DNA from: Ruminococcus sp. Phil11 | GTDB lineage: Bacteria; Bacillota; Clostridia; Oscillospirales; Ruminococcaceae | DNA length: 64,000 nucleotides | Direction of reading: 5' to 3' | Assembly (NCBI GenBank): GCA_001940925.1 | Contig: MSGZ01000027.1 | Span: forward strand, 62,001-126,000 | Part shown: piece after piece, positions 49,670 through 58,345 of the stretch | Position numbering within the stretch: the first letter of the stretch is position 1 | Layout: the number at the start of each line of letters is the position of its first letter | Position numbers and translations under genes: made by a program | The notes under the pieces: generated by a model | What the model was told of the DNA's origin: nothing | The model's input: only the letters and a program-made list of their open reading frames with translations | Database searches by the model: none

Positions 49670-51337
49670 TCAGAACAGACCCGAGATTCTGCCGTCTGCA
49701 TCGACGTCGATATTCTCTGCGGCAGGCTTTTTCGGCAGACCCGGCATCGTCATGATGTCACCGGTCAGCGCGACAATGAATCCTGCACCTGCGGAGACCT
49801 TGACATTCCGGATTGTGACGGTGAAGCCTGACGGTGCGCCGAGCACATCCTTGTCATCGGTGAAGCTGTACTGCGTTTTCGCCATGCAGACAGGCAGCTT
49901 GTCGAAGCCGAGTGCGGTGAGCTGTGCGATCTGCTTCTGTGCCGCGGGGAGAATGTTGATGCCGTCGCCGTGATAAACACGTTTGACGATCGCTTCGATC
50001 TTCTCCTCGATCGTGCTGTCGAGCTGATACGAGAACGAGAAGTCACCCTTTTCCTCCTCGCAGAGCCTAACGACCTCGCGGGCGAGCTCCTCGCCGCCCT
50101 TGCCGCCTTCCGCCCAGACGGTCGAAAGCTTCACATTGACGCCGAGCTCCTTGCACTTCTCAATGATGAGATTGATTTCTGCATCGGTATCGGTCGGGAA
50201 GCGGTTGATCGCCACAACGGACGGCAGCTTGTAGACCTCCTTGATATTGGAGACATGACGGAGCAGATTCGGCAGACCCGCTTCAAGCGCCGCGAGATTC
50301 TCATTGCCGAGCTCTGTCTTGGCAAGGCCGCCGTGGAGCTTCAGTGCGCGGACGGTCGCGACAATGACGACCGCCGACGGCGTCAGTCCTGCCATGCGGC
50401 ACTTGATATCGAGGAATTTTTCCGCGCCGAGGTCCGCACCGAAGCCGGCCTCCGTGATCGCATAATCGCCGAGCTGCAGCGCGGTCTTTGTCGCAAGAAC
50501 GGAGTTGCAGCCGTGCGCGATATTTGCAAACGGGCCGCCGTGCACGAGCGCGGGCGTGCCCTCAAGCGTCTGCACGAGGTTCGGCTTCAGCGCATCCTTT
50601 AAGAGTGCGGTCATGGCACCGACGGCGTTCAGGTCGCCTGCCGTGACAGGCTTTTCGTCGTAGGTATATGCGACAACGATGCGGGAGAGCCGTTCCTTCA
50701 GATCGGTGATCGAATTTGCAAGGCAGAACACCGCCATGATCTCCGAGGCGACGGTAATGTCATAGCCGTCCTCACGCGGGACGCCGTTGATCCGGCCGCC
50801 GAGACCGTCCGTGATGAAGCGGAGCTGCCGGTCGTTCATATCGACGCAGCGCTTCCATGTGATGCGGCGCGGGTCGATATTCAGTGCATTGCCCTGATAG
50901 ATGTGATTGTCGAGCATCGCTGCGAGCAGATTGTTCGCTGCACCGATCGCGTGGAAATCACCTGTGAAATGCAGGTTGATATCCTCCATCGGGACGACCT
51001 GCGCATAGCCGCCGCCTGCCGCACCGCCCTTGATGCCGAAAACCGGCCCGAGAGAGGGCTCACGCAGCGCGACCATGACATTTTTCCCGATGCGGCGCAT
51101 ACCGTCCGCAAGACCGATCGTGGTCGTGGTCTTGCCCTCACCGGCAGCGGTCGGATTGATCGCGGTGACGAGCACGAGCTTGCCCTGTTTGTTCGACTTG
51201 GGGAGCTTTCCGAGGTCGATCTTCGCCTTGTAGCGTCCGTACTGCTCCAGCGCGTCGTCCGGGATCCCGGCGGTCTCTGCGATTTCCGTGATCGGGTGCA
51301 TGGGAATGGATTGCGCGATTTCAATGTCTGTAAGCAT
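49670..51337 (-). CDS. fhs: Formate--tetrahydrofolate ligase
   Basis: [81 protein letters not shown] 51337 has a GGAGGAACGC SD. Confidence 0.97.
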   Translation of the reverse strand: MLTDIEIAQSIPMHPITEIAETAGIPDDALEQYGRYKAKIDLGKLPKSNKQGKLVLVTAINPTAAGEGKTTTTIGLADGMRRIGKNVMVALREPSLGPVFGIKGGAAGGGYAQVVPMEDINLHFTGDFHAIGAANNLLAAMLDNHIYQGNALNIDPRRITWKRCVDMNDRQLRFITDGLGGRINGVPREDGYDITVASEIMAVFCLANSITDLKERLSRIVVAYTYDEKPVTAGDLNAVGAMTALLKDALKPNLVQTLEGTPALVHGGPFANIAHGCNSVLATKTALQLGDYAITEAGFGADLGAEKFLDIKCRMAGLTPSAVVIVATVRALKLHGGLAKTELGNENLAALEAGLPNLLRHVSNIKEVYKLPSVVAINRFPTDTDAEINLIIEKCKELGVNVKLSTVWAEGGKGGEELAREVVRLCEEEKGDFSFSYQLDSTIEEKIEAIVKRVYHGDGINILPAAQKQIAQLTALGFDKLPVCMAKTQYSFTDDKDVLGAPSGFTVTIRNVKVSAGAGFIVALTGDIMTMPGLPKKPAAENIDVDADGRISGLF

Positions 51338-51383
51338 ATTGCGTTCCTCCTGCACATAAATTTGCATGATATGCAATAAATAA

Positions 51384-51413
51384 AGTATAACACAGAATAT
51401 GCTGATTTGTCAA
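51384..51413 (-). promoter_or_regulatory. fhs promoter
   Basis: Minus strand TTGACA - 18 nt - TATACT. Confidence 0.7.
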
Positions 51414-51490
51414 TTCTAACTTGTCTTTTTTCTGTGATTTTTCTGTTTGAAGCGTAACTGCATTGTAATGAATTATTCACCGCCCTGTTG

Positions 51491-51519
51491 TTGTAATCGG
51501 CTGCGGTTTATGATACAAT
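51491..51519 (+). promoter_or_regulatory. Promoter of the vWA lipoprotein gene
   Basis: TTGTAA - 17 nt - TACAAT. Confidence 0.6.
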
Positions 51520-51558
51520 GTTGTCAATGAAGGAAACACCGGAGGAGAGGATCGGAAC

Positions 51559-51620
51559 GCCGCCGTACAAAGCAGACCCGGCAAGCGTCGGGTCAGGCTG
51601 AAAGGCGCTTTGTACGCGGC
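51559..51620 (+). ncRNA. Candidate structured 5' leader element (unassigned)
   Basis: Outer stem GCCGC(C)GTACAAAGC / GCTTTGTACGCGGC (14 bp, one bulge) enclosing hairpin GACCCG GCAAGCGT CGGGTC. Confidence 0.5.
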
Positions 51621-51653
51621 ATGTTCCGGGAGTACGGAGAAAGGAGGACGGTC

Positions 51654-53000
51654 ATGCGCAGAAGATTCATTTCACTGCTCGCAGCGGGATTGCTGCCGGC
51701 TGCACTGCTCTGCAGCTGCGGCGCGGATAAAGCAGAGACTGCTGCGGATATCCCGGCAAAGCCGGACGCATCGTTCTCCGCAGGTGAAAGTGCCGGCGCA
51801 TCCGAGGATGCATTCTTCGCCAAGGAAGCGGCGGAGGAAGCCGTCGATTATATGCCGGATGCCGTACTCAATGACGCGGAACCGGCCGCGCCCGCCGATG
51901 ATGACGGCGCGCCTTCTCCGGAGGGGGAGATCCCCGAATCGCAGAGCGAATCCGTGACCGAGCCCCCGCCCGATGACGGCTCTCAGCCCTTTGTGCTGAC
52001 CGCGGGCGAGTGGAACGATAACGCAAACTGGGGATTCTTCACGAATCTGGTGCATACCGGCAGGATTGCATTCCCGTCCTACGGGCTGGATCCGGTGCAT
52101 AAAATGCAGGTGACGGTCAAAAACGGGGAGACGTCTGTTGCCAATCAGAATGTCACGCTGCTGGACGGCGAAACAGCGATCTGGAAGGCCAAGACCGACA
52201 AGTCCGGCACCGCGTATCTCTTTTATCCGGCAAACGGCAGAGAGGCAAAGCAGTATACGCTGCGGACAGAGGGTGCCGCGGATACAGTCTGCGAGGTGCC
52301 TGCGGATGATACTTCGCAGCAGGGCGGTTCGAGTGTGCCGCAGCTCAGCTATACGGTCGATACGGCGAATGCATCCGTTTCGTATCAGAAAACCGAGGTC
52401 ATGTTCATTCTGGACACGACCGGCTCGATGGGTGACGAGATTACCTATCTGCAAAAGGACTTCTCCGCAATTGCGGGTGAGGTCGCTGACGAAAATATGA
52501 CGTTCTCGGTCAATTTCTACAAGGACGAGGGCGATACCTATGTCACACGCTGCAATCCGTTTACGGATGACATTACGGCTGTGCAGAGCACGCTGAACCA
52601 GGAATACGCAGACGGCGGCGGCGATTCGCCGGAGGCTGTTGCGCAGATTCTGGACGAGGTCATCACGAACGGTTCATGGAGTGCAGATACGAACAAGATC
52701 GCATTTCTGATCTTCGATGCGCCGCCGCATTCCGGTTCTGCCGAGGAGGAAAAGCTGCTGACTGCAGCCTGCTCGGCTGCGGAGCAGGGCATTCATCTGG
52801 TCCCAGTTGTCGCCTCGAATGCAGAGCGCGAAACCGAGCTTTTCGGCAGAGCACTTGCCATTATGACCAACAGTAATTATGTTTTCCTGACCGACGATTC
52901 GGGCATCGGCGAAGCGCATCTGGAGCCGATCATCGGCGATTATCAGGTCGAGCTTTTACACGATATCATCGTGCGCAATATAAGGGGGATCGCATCATGA
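51654..53000 (+). CDS. von Willebrand factor A domain lipoprotein
   Basis: Lipobox-like signal (MRRRFISLLAAGLLPAALLCSCG), MIDAS motif MFILDTTGSMGDEITYL; SD AAAGGAGG before ATG 51654. Confidence 0.88.
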   Translation: MRRRFISLLAAGLLPAALLCSCGADKAETAADIPAKPDASFSAGESAGASEDAFFAKEAAEEAVDYMPDAVLNDAEPAAPADDDGAPSPEGEIPESQSESVTEPPPDDGSQPFVLTAGEWNDNANWGFFTNLVHTGRIAFPSYGLDPVHKMQVTVKNGETSVANQNVTLLDGETAIWKAKTDKSGTAYLFYPANGREAKQYTLRTEGAADTVCEVPADDTSQQGGSSVPQLSYTVDTANASVSYQKTEVMFILDTTGSMGDEITYLQKDFSAIAGEVADENMTFSVNFYKDEGDTYVTRCNPFTDDITAVQSTLNQEYADGGGDSPEAVAQILDEVITNGSWSADTNKIAFLIFDAPPHSGSAEEEKLLTAACSAAEQGIHLVPVVASNAERETELFGRALAIMTNSNYVFLTDDSGIGEAHLEPIIGDYQVELLHDIIVRNIRGIAS

Positions 53001-53146
53001 AACACCGTACACCTGCCGCTGTAACGGCCAATAAGATCATTCAGACGGTACTCTTTGCGATACTCTGCTGCTCGGCGATGACGCTGACGGTCCATGCGGA
53101 GAACGCTTCTCCTGCGGATGCGCAGTATGAAATGACGATCGACTGA
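52997..53146 (+). CDS. 49-aa secreted or membrane-anchored peptide, translationally coupled to the vWA gene
   Basis: ATG overlaps the vWA TGA (ATGA), upstream AAGGGGG; MKHRTPAAVTANKIIQTVLFAILCCSAMTLTVHAENASPADAQYEMTID* has signal-peptide character. Confidence 0.65.
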   Translation: MKHRTPAAVTANKIIQTVLFAILCCSAMTLTVHAENASPADAQYEMTID

Positions 53147-53174
53147 ACCCTTCACTTCCTTTCATAAACAGCAG

Positions 53175-53207
53175 AGCGGCCGGTGTGCACGATGCATACC
53201 GGCCGCT
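53175..53207 (+). terminator. Terminator-like hairpin after the vWA operon
   Basis: AGCGGCCGGT GTGCACGATGCAT ACCGGCCGCT; weak U-tract. Confidence 0.55.
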
Positions 53208-53291
53208 TTGCGCTTTATGAAGATTTGTTGAAGCTTCTGTGAAAGCTGCGGATATTTCACGCGGTTTTCACTTTGTTACAATATAATGACA

Positions 53292-53355
53292 GCAACACCC
53301 GCTTCGGACCGTGCGCGAGATTCGCGTGCAGAATAAGGTCTGCTGCGGGCGTTGC
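53292..53355 (+). ncRNA. Candidate structured small RNA (unassigned; could also act as a terminator for the opposite strand)
   Basis: Three stacked helices: GCAACACCCGC/GCGGGCGTTGC, CGGACC/GGTCTG, GTGCGCGA/TCGCGTGC; TATAAT at 53282-53287. Confidence 0.4.
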
Positions 53356-53367
53356 CAATTGTACTGT

Positions 53368-54066
53368 TTATTTTCCGCGCAGCGTCCGGAGATAATCCTT
53401 TGTTTCATCCGGGATGCGGCGGCTTTCGATCGCCTTCTGAATTGTTTTGCGGTGCACCCATTCCGTCAGCCGGTGTTCAGTCAGATAGGGCAGGATCGCG
53501 TCCGGCTGTTTGGCGAGTGCCGTCGCGAAATACCACGCGATTTCCATATTGATATAGTACATGTCCGACTGCACCGCGGCGACCTGTTCGGCGTATTCCG
53601 GCCTGAACCGCGCATCGAGGAAATGCTGCATCAGCATCCCGATGCCGAACCGCACCGTATAGGGCTGCGGACTTTTGAGCCAGCGGCCGATCGCCGGCAG
53701 CAGACGCTCCGCATCCTTCCGGAACACGGCAGGGGAGAGCTGGTCGCAGGTCGCCCAGTTGTTGACATAGGGCAGGAATGCCTCGACCGCGGCAAGGCAG
53801 TCGTCAAACGGTTTGATGCGCGCGATCAGAAATGCATGGAGCTGGTTCTCGTCGAAGTATGTATGCGGCAGCGTGTGCAGAAATTCGCGTACCGCTGCGG
53901 AATCAAGGTCAAGCGACTTTGCGAGTGCCCGCAGCGGGGGCGTCCGGCAGCCGAGGATCTGCTCCGGCGGGATATCCGGCAGCAGGCGGCCGACAAAAAC
54001 GGCGTTGTCCGGGTCGGCAATCGTGCGGAGCTGTTCCTGAATGGTTTGCATATTCGTTCTCCTCAT
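53368..54066 (-). CDS. DNA alkylation repair enzyme, AlkD-like
   Basis: HEAT-like repeats; GCRTPPLRALAKSL, VNNWATCDQLSPAVF, MEIAWYFATALAKQPD. ATG 54051 (SD AGGAG) is an alternative start. Confidence 0.9.
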   Translation of the reverse strand: MRRTNMQTIQEQLRTIADPDNAVFVGRLLPDIPPEQILGCRTPPLRALAKSLDLDSAAVREFLHTLPHTYFDENQLHAFLIARIKPFDDCLAAVEAFLPYVNNWATCDQLSPAVFRKDAERLLPAIGRWLKSPQPYTVRFGIGMLMQHFLDARFRPEYAEQVAAVQSDMYYINMEIAWYFATALAKQPDAILPYLTEHRLTEWVHRKTIQKAIESRRIPDETKDYLRTLRGK

Positions 54067-54581
54067 AGTTTGCTGAACTTTTCGATATCGTATTCACGGT
54101 CGATCAGGATGTAATCAAGCCCCGCCTGTTCGCAGCCCTGCAGGTAGTAACGGTTATCTGCCTTGACTGCTTCGATCGTGAGATCCGGGTCGGGGATCCT
54201 GCTTTCGATCACGTTTTCGTAACCGGTGATCTCCGCAAAATGACGCTCGATATAGGCATCGCTCATCACCAGACAGATGTATCTGATCTGTTCCAGATAC
54301 GCAGCATCAAAGCTGTTTTTCCAGCCGAACGGGATATAGCAGCCCTCGACGATCAGATTCTGCTTGTTTTCGATCGCTGTCTTGACGATCTCTTTCAGGA
54401 TGCCCCAGAGGTAATCCGTCAGATCATCGTCATCGTAAGGCGTCAGCGCGGTCTGCCCGCTGCGGATGAGCCCCATTTTCAAATGGTCGGCAGACAGATA
54501 CGGGTAATGATACCGTTCGAGCATTTTTTGTGCCAGCAGCGTTTTTCCCGTATGGGAAGCGCCGGTAATCAGTATGACCAT
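54063..54581 (-). CDS. P-loop kinase/ATPase-like protein
   Basis: Walker A ITGASHTGKTLLAQKM; 172 aa; ATGA overlap with the alkD-like gene. Confidence 0.75.
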   Translation of the reverse strand: MVILITGASHTGKTLLAQKMLERYHYPYLSADHLKMGLIRSGQTALTPYDDDDLTDYLWGILKEIVKTAIENKQNLIVEGCYIPFGWKNSFDAAYLEQIRYICLVMSDAYIERHFAEITGYENVIESRIPDPDLTIEAVKADNRYYLQGCEQAGLDYILIDREYDIEKFSKL

Positions 54582-54596
54582 GGCTGCGCGATCCTT

Positions 54597-55118
54597 TCAT
54601 GTTGTTCCGGACTGCGCCGGCTCCGCAGGATATCGGTACACATAGGTCACGGTGTTGACCGGGTCGGAAAACGCCTGCACCTTTTTCATGCCGATCGCCG
54701 CTGCTGTCCGGTAGGACGCTGTATTCGTATATTTCATATAGGCATAGAGCGCGGGATAGTCCGTGTTGCGGAAGAACCAGTCCCGGACGGCCAGTGCCGC
54801 TTCCTTTGCATAGCCCTGCCGCCAGTATTGCTTCGCGATGTGATAGCCGATCTCCGGGAGCAGCTCGCCGCGGATGTTCTGCATGGTGACGCCGCAGTCC
54901 CCGATCAGTTCGCCGGTCTCCTTCCGTATGACCGCCCACAGCCCGAAGCCGTAGGCGCGGTAGTTTTCCAGATTCCAAGTGATCCAGCCCCTGACGCGCT
55001 TTTCGTCGAACGGTGCCGGATAATGCTGCATCGTCTCTGCGTCGGACAGGATCGCGAAAATCGCATCAAAGTCCTCTGTCTGATATTCCCGGAGTATGAG
55101 CCGGTCTGTTTCGATCAT
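54597..55118 (-). CDS. GNAT family N-acetyltransferase (RimJ/RimL-like)
   Basis: MIETDRLILREYQTEDFDAIFAIL; EIGYHIAKQYWRQGYAKEAALAV. Confidence 0.92.
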   Translation of the reverse strand: MIETDRLILREYQTEDFDAIFAILSDAETMQHYPAPFDEKRVRGWITWNLENYRAYGFGLWAVIRKETGELIGDCGVTMQNIRGELLPEIGYHIAKQYWRQGYAKEAALAVRDWFFRNTDYPALYAYMKYTNTASYRTAAAIGMKKVQAFSDPVNTVTYVYRYPAEPAQSGTT

Positions 55119-56253
55119 GTGTGATTCTCCGTTGACTTCCTGTCGGGAATTTGCCTGTGAACGCCGTGATTATCAGAAAGCAAAGCAGATACGCCGGAAA
55201 TATCCGGAATCCGGTCTGCTCCGCAAGCATGCCGAACAGCGGCGGCATCAGCGTCATGCCGAGGCTGCTGCCGGCAATGTGCAGCCCGATCAGCGTCTGC
55301 GGGTCTGCATCCGGGAACTGTTCCGGCAGCGCATGGAGCCGGCACGGATAGACCGGTGCACAGCCGCAGCCGATCACGAATAATCCGCAGAGCGCGCAGG
55401 GCGAAGGCAGTATCAGCAGCAGGATCCCTGCCGCCGAAATGCAAAGTCCCGCGCGGATCATGCGCCGGTCGCTGACGCGTTCCGGGATCAGTCCGGCGGC
55501 CAGTCTGCCGAGCGTGATGCCGCAGTAAAACAGCGCACCGGCACCGGCGGCTGTCTTTGCGGAAATGCCGCAGTACCGGACAAGAAAGCTGCTCGCCCAA
55601 AGTCCCGCGGTGCTTTCCAGCGCGCATTCGCTGAAAAATCCGCAGAGCGAACAGCAGATGGATTTTTGCTTCAGCAGCGGCAGAGGATTCACAGAGGATG
55701 CCTGCTCCGGTTCCGTTTTCTGCCAGAGCGGCAGCGATAAGAACAGGATCGCCGTCAGGATGATCTGCAGTACGGCGACAGTTCGGAATCCGCTCTGCCA
55801 GCCGGTATGCATCCGGATGCTGATGATGTACGGGCTGAGCATACAGCCGATGCCCCAGAAGCTGTGCAGCCAGTTCAGATGCCGTGCCGGATAATGCACG
55901 GCGGCGTAATGATTGAGTGCCGCGTCCACGGCACCCGCACCGAGCCCGTATGGAACGGCAAAGCAGCAGAGCACCGGAAAGCTTCCCGCGCAGGAGAATC
56001 CCGCGAGCGCGGCGGCCGTCAGCAGGACGCTGCACACGGAGACCGTCCCAGTGCGGAATCGCCGGAGCAGTCTGCCCGAAAGCAGACTGGAAATGACCGT
56101 TCCGCAGGAGACGATCATCGAAAGGATGCCTGCATAGGAGACCGGGACCCAAAGCTGCGGCTGCATCGCAGGCCACGCCGCACCGAGCAGGGAATCCGGC
56201 AGTCCCAGACTGATATACGAAAGATAGATCACGGCAAGCAGCAGAGATGCCAA
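55066..56253 (-). CDS. MFS transporter
   Basis: 12-TM-like ORF; SGRLLRRFRTG and NWLHSFWGIGCMLSPYI motifs. Confidence 0.88.
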   Translation of the reverse strand: MASLLLAVIYLSYISLGLPDSLLGAAWPAMQPQLWVPVSYAGILSMIVSCGTVISSLLSGRLLRRFRTGTVSVCSVLLTAAALAGFSCAGSFPVLCCFAVPYGLGAGAVDAALNHYAAVHYPARHLNWLHSFWGIGCMLSPYIISIRMHTGWQSGFRTVAVLQIILTAILFLSLPLWQKTEPEQASSVNPLPLLKQKSICCSLCGFFSECALESTAGLWASSFLVRYCGISAKTAAGAGALFYCGITLGRLAAGLIPERVSDRRMIRAGLCISAAGILLLILPSPCALCGLFVIGCGCAPVYPCRLHALPEQFPDADPQTLIGLHIAGSSLGMTLMPPLFGMLAEQTGFRIFPAYLLCFLIITAFTGKFPTGSQRRITHDRNRPAHTPGISDRGL

Positions 56254-56317
56254 GGCTCGCTCCCTTCCCCGCGCAGCACGCCGCCGGAGCGTCCGGCAGC
56301 GGCTTCAGGGGAAAGCG

Positions 56318-57223
56318 TCAGCCGTTTGCGGGATCACCCTCGCGCGATTTTCCGAGATAAAAGAGCGCAATGGTTCCGGGGCCGGCATGTGCGCCGATGA
56401 CCGGACCGATCTCTCCGATGATGACCGTCTGCGCACCGAACTGCTTGAGCAGTGCTTCCTTGAGCAGCTCTGCGAAGTCGGGCGCATCGGCATGTGCAAT
56501 GAACACTGTGGAGCTTTTATCGGTACATTCGGCGTCGTAATGGCGGCCGAGCTCCAGCACGGCATTTTTTCTGCCGCGGAGCTTCTGCTTCGGGATCAGC
56601 TTGCCCTCGTCGCTGACATGCAGCACCGGCTTGATGCCGAGCAGCGCACCGGCATAGGCGGAAACTGCTCCGACTCTGCCGCCGCGCTTGAGGAACAGCA
56701 GATCATCGACCGTGAACCAGTGCATGATCTTCAGGCGTGTTTCTTCAGCATATGCAGCAAGCTCGTCCAGTGACATTCCGCGGTCCTTCTGCTCCGCGCA
56801 GTGATAGACGAGCAGACCCTCTCCGAGCGAGGCGCAGAGCGTATCAATGATGATGATGCGGCGGTCGGGATATTCCTCATGCAGCTCGTCCGCCGCGATG
56901 CGCGCCGTCGCACACATGCAGCTCAGCGGGGAGGAAAACGCAAGATACAGGATATCCTTGCCCTCGGCGAGCACCTTGCCGAAGGTATCACGGAAGGCGG
57001 AAAGATTGGCCGCGGAGGTACATGCGATCTGCCCGCCCTTCAGTGCATTGTAAAAATCGGCGCCGCGGAGGGTGCAGGGATGCGCGGGGCGGTCCTTCAT
57101 AAACACATTCAGCGGAATGGACAGGACCCCCAGTCCGTGCAGCATCTGCTCCGAGAGGTCTGCGGCACTGTCTGTGATCAGAACATAGCTTTCATTCGCA
57201 TTCATGATATGTTTGTCACTCAC
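56318..57223 (-). CDS. DegV family protein
   Basis: YVLITDSAADLSEQ, FSSPLSCMCATARIAADEL, GPVIGAHAGPGTIALFYLG. ATG 57205 is an alternative start. Confidence 0.92.
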   Translation of the reverse strand: MSDKHIMNANESYVLITDSAADLSEQMLHGLGVLSIPLNVFMKDRPAHPCTLRGADFYNALKGGQIACTSAANLSAFRDTFGKVLAEGKDILYLAFSSPLSCMCATARIAADELHEEYPDRRIIIIDTLCASLGEGLLVYHCAEQKDRGMSLDELAAYAEETRLKIMHWFTVDDLLFLKRGGRVGAVSAYAGALLGIKPVLHVSDEGKLIPKQKLRGRKNAVLELGRHYDAECTDKSSTVFIAHADAPDFAELLKEALLKQFGAQTVIIGEIGPVIGAHAGPGTIALFYLGKSREGDPANG

Positions 57224-57424
57224 TTTCTTCGGGTTATGGATTGCGCGGAACAGCCTTTCCTTTGTTCAGGCTGCCGCCTTTTATATTGTACCTCATTTTC
57301 GGGAAAAAGTCACGTACTTTTTTCGGATTTCGGAGAAACAGCCCGGAGATTTTCACGGTAGAGCGGATTCTACTAACGGGAGAGTGGATAAATCTCACGC
57401 TGATACGTGCGTTTTGTGCGGTTG

Positions 57425-57453
57425 TTGCTTTTTCTCCTAAAGTGTGCTATAAT
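57425..57453 (+). promoter_or_regulatory. Promoter of the XRE-type regulator
   Basis: TTGCTT - 17 nt - TATAAT with TGTGC before the -10. Confidence 0.7.
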
Positions 57454-57493
57454 AGAGGAAATGTCTGAATCATAAAAGAAGGAAGGTGATCCG

Positions 57494-58183
57494 ATGGACG
57501 ACTGGAAGCATATTGTCGCGGCAAATCTGGTTCGTCTGCGCAAGGCGAACGGCATGACGCAGCTCCAGCTTGCGGAGCAGCTGCACTATTCCGACAAGGC
57601 GGTCTCGAAGTGGGAGCGCGGCGAATCGCTGCCGGATCTGGCCGTGATGAAACAGCTCGCGGATTTTTACGGGATCCGCATTGACGATTTTCTGAAAGAC
57701 CCGGATGCGCCCGCAGAGACACCTGCCGAAGCAGAGCCGCTGCCGGAGCTCCCTGAGATCCCGGCGGAGCAGGAGCCGCAGGATGAGGAACCGGCACAGA
57801 CGGAGCCGCCTGTCGATTTGCGGCTGCGGAAGCGCAACCGTTTTATCATCACGGGCATGGCGGCCCTGCTGGTCTGGCTGGTCGCATCGATGATCTTTGT
57901 TGTGCTCGACGCGGTGCTGCCGGAGCTGAAATATACGTCGTTCCTGTTTATTTACGCTGCCCCGATCACGGCGGTCGTCGCTTTGGTGTTCAACTCGATC
58001 TGGTTCAACCGCCGCTGGAATTTTGTCATTATCTCGCTGCTGATCTGGTCAGTGCTCGGTGCGCTGTTCGTGACATTCTATCAGTATAAGATCTGGAAGC
58101 TGTTTCTGATCGGCATTCCGGCACAGATGATCGTCGTGCTGTGGTCGCGGCTGCGGCCGGTGCGGGAGCGGCGGCAGGATTAA
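57494..58183 (+). CDS. XRE-family HTH protein with C-terminal TM segments
   Basis: NLVRLRKANGMTQLQLAEQLHYSDKAVSKWERGESLPDLAVMKQLADFYGI, Pro/Glu linker, hydrophobic C-terminus. Confidence 0.9.
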   Translation: MDDWKHIVAANLVRLRKANGMTQLQLAEQLHYSDKAVSKWERGESLPDLAVMKQLADFYGIRIDDFLKDPDAPAETPAEAEPLPELPEIPAEQEPQDEEPAQTEPPVDLRLRKRNRFIITGMAALLVWLVASMIFVVLDAVLPELKYTSFLFIYAAPITAVVALVFNSIWFNRRWNFVIISLLIWSVLGALFVTFYQYKIWKLFLIGIPAQMIVVLWSRLRPVRERRQD

Positions 58184-58345
58184 CGGGAGAAGCCCACGCG
58201 GTGCTTTCCGGCGGAAAAAAAGGCTATGCAGCCGTGCTGCGGGACGCTCGGGCTGACCTCGGTTGCAGTCCGTGCGGATATTCTGCCGAATATGCAGAAG
58301 ATCCTTGATTTTTGTGATATGATCTGAGCAGCGGGGAGGGATCGG

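Noticed and set aside
51540-51620. Leader structure considered as ZTP, THF or c-di-GMP riboswitch
   Set aside because: Core consensus motifs I know for these classes are absent, and the element drives the vWA gene rather than fhs.
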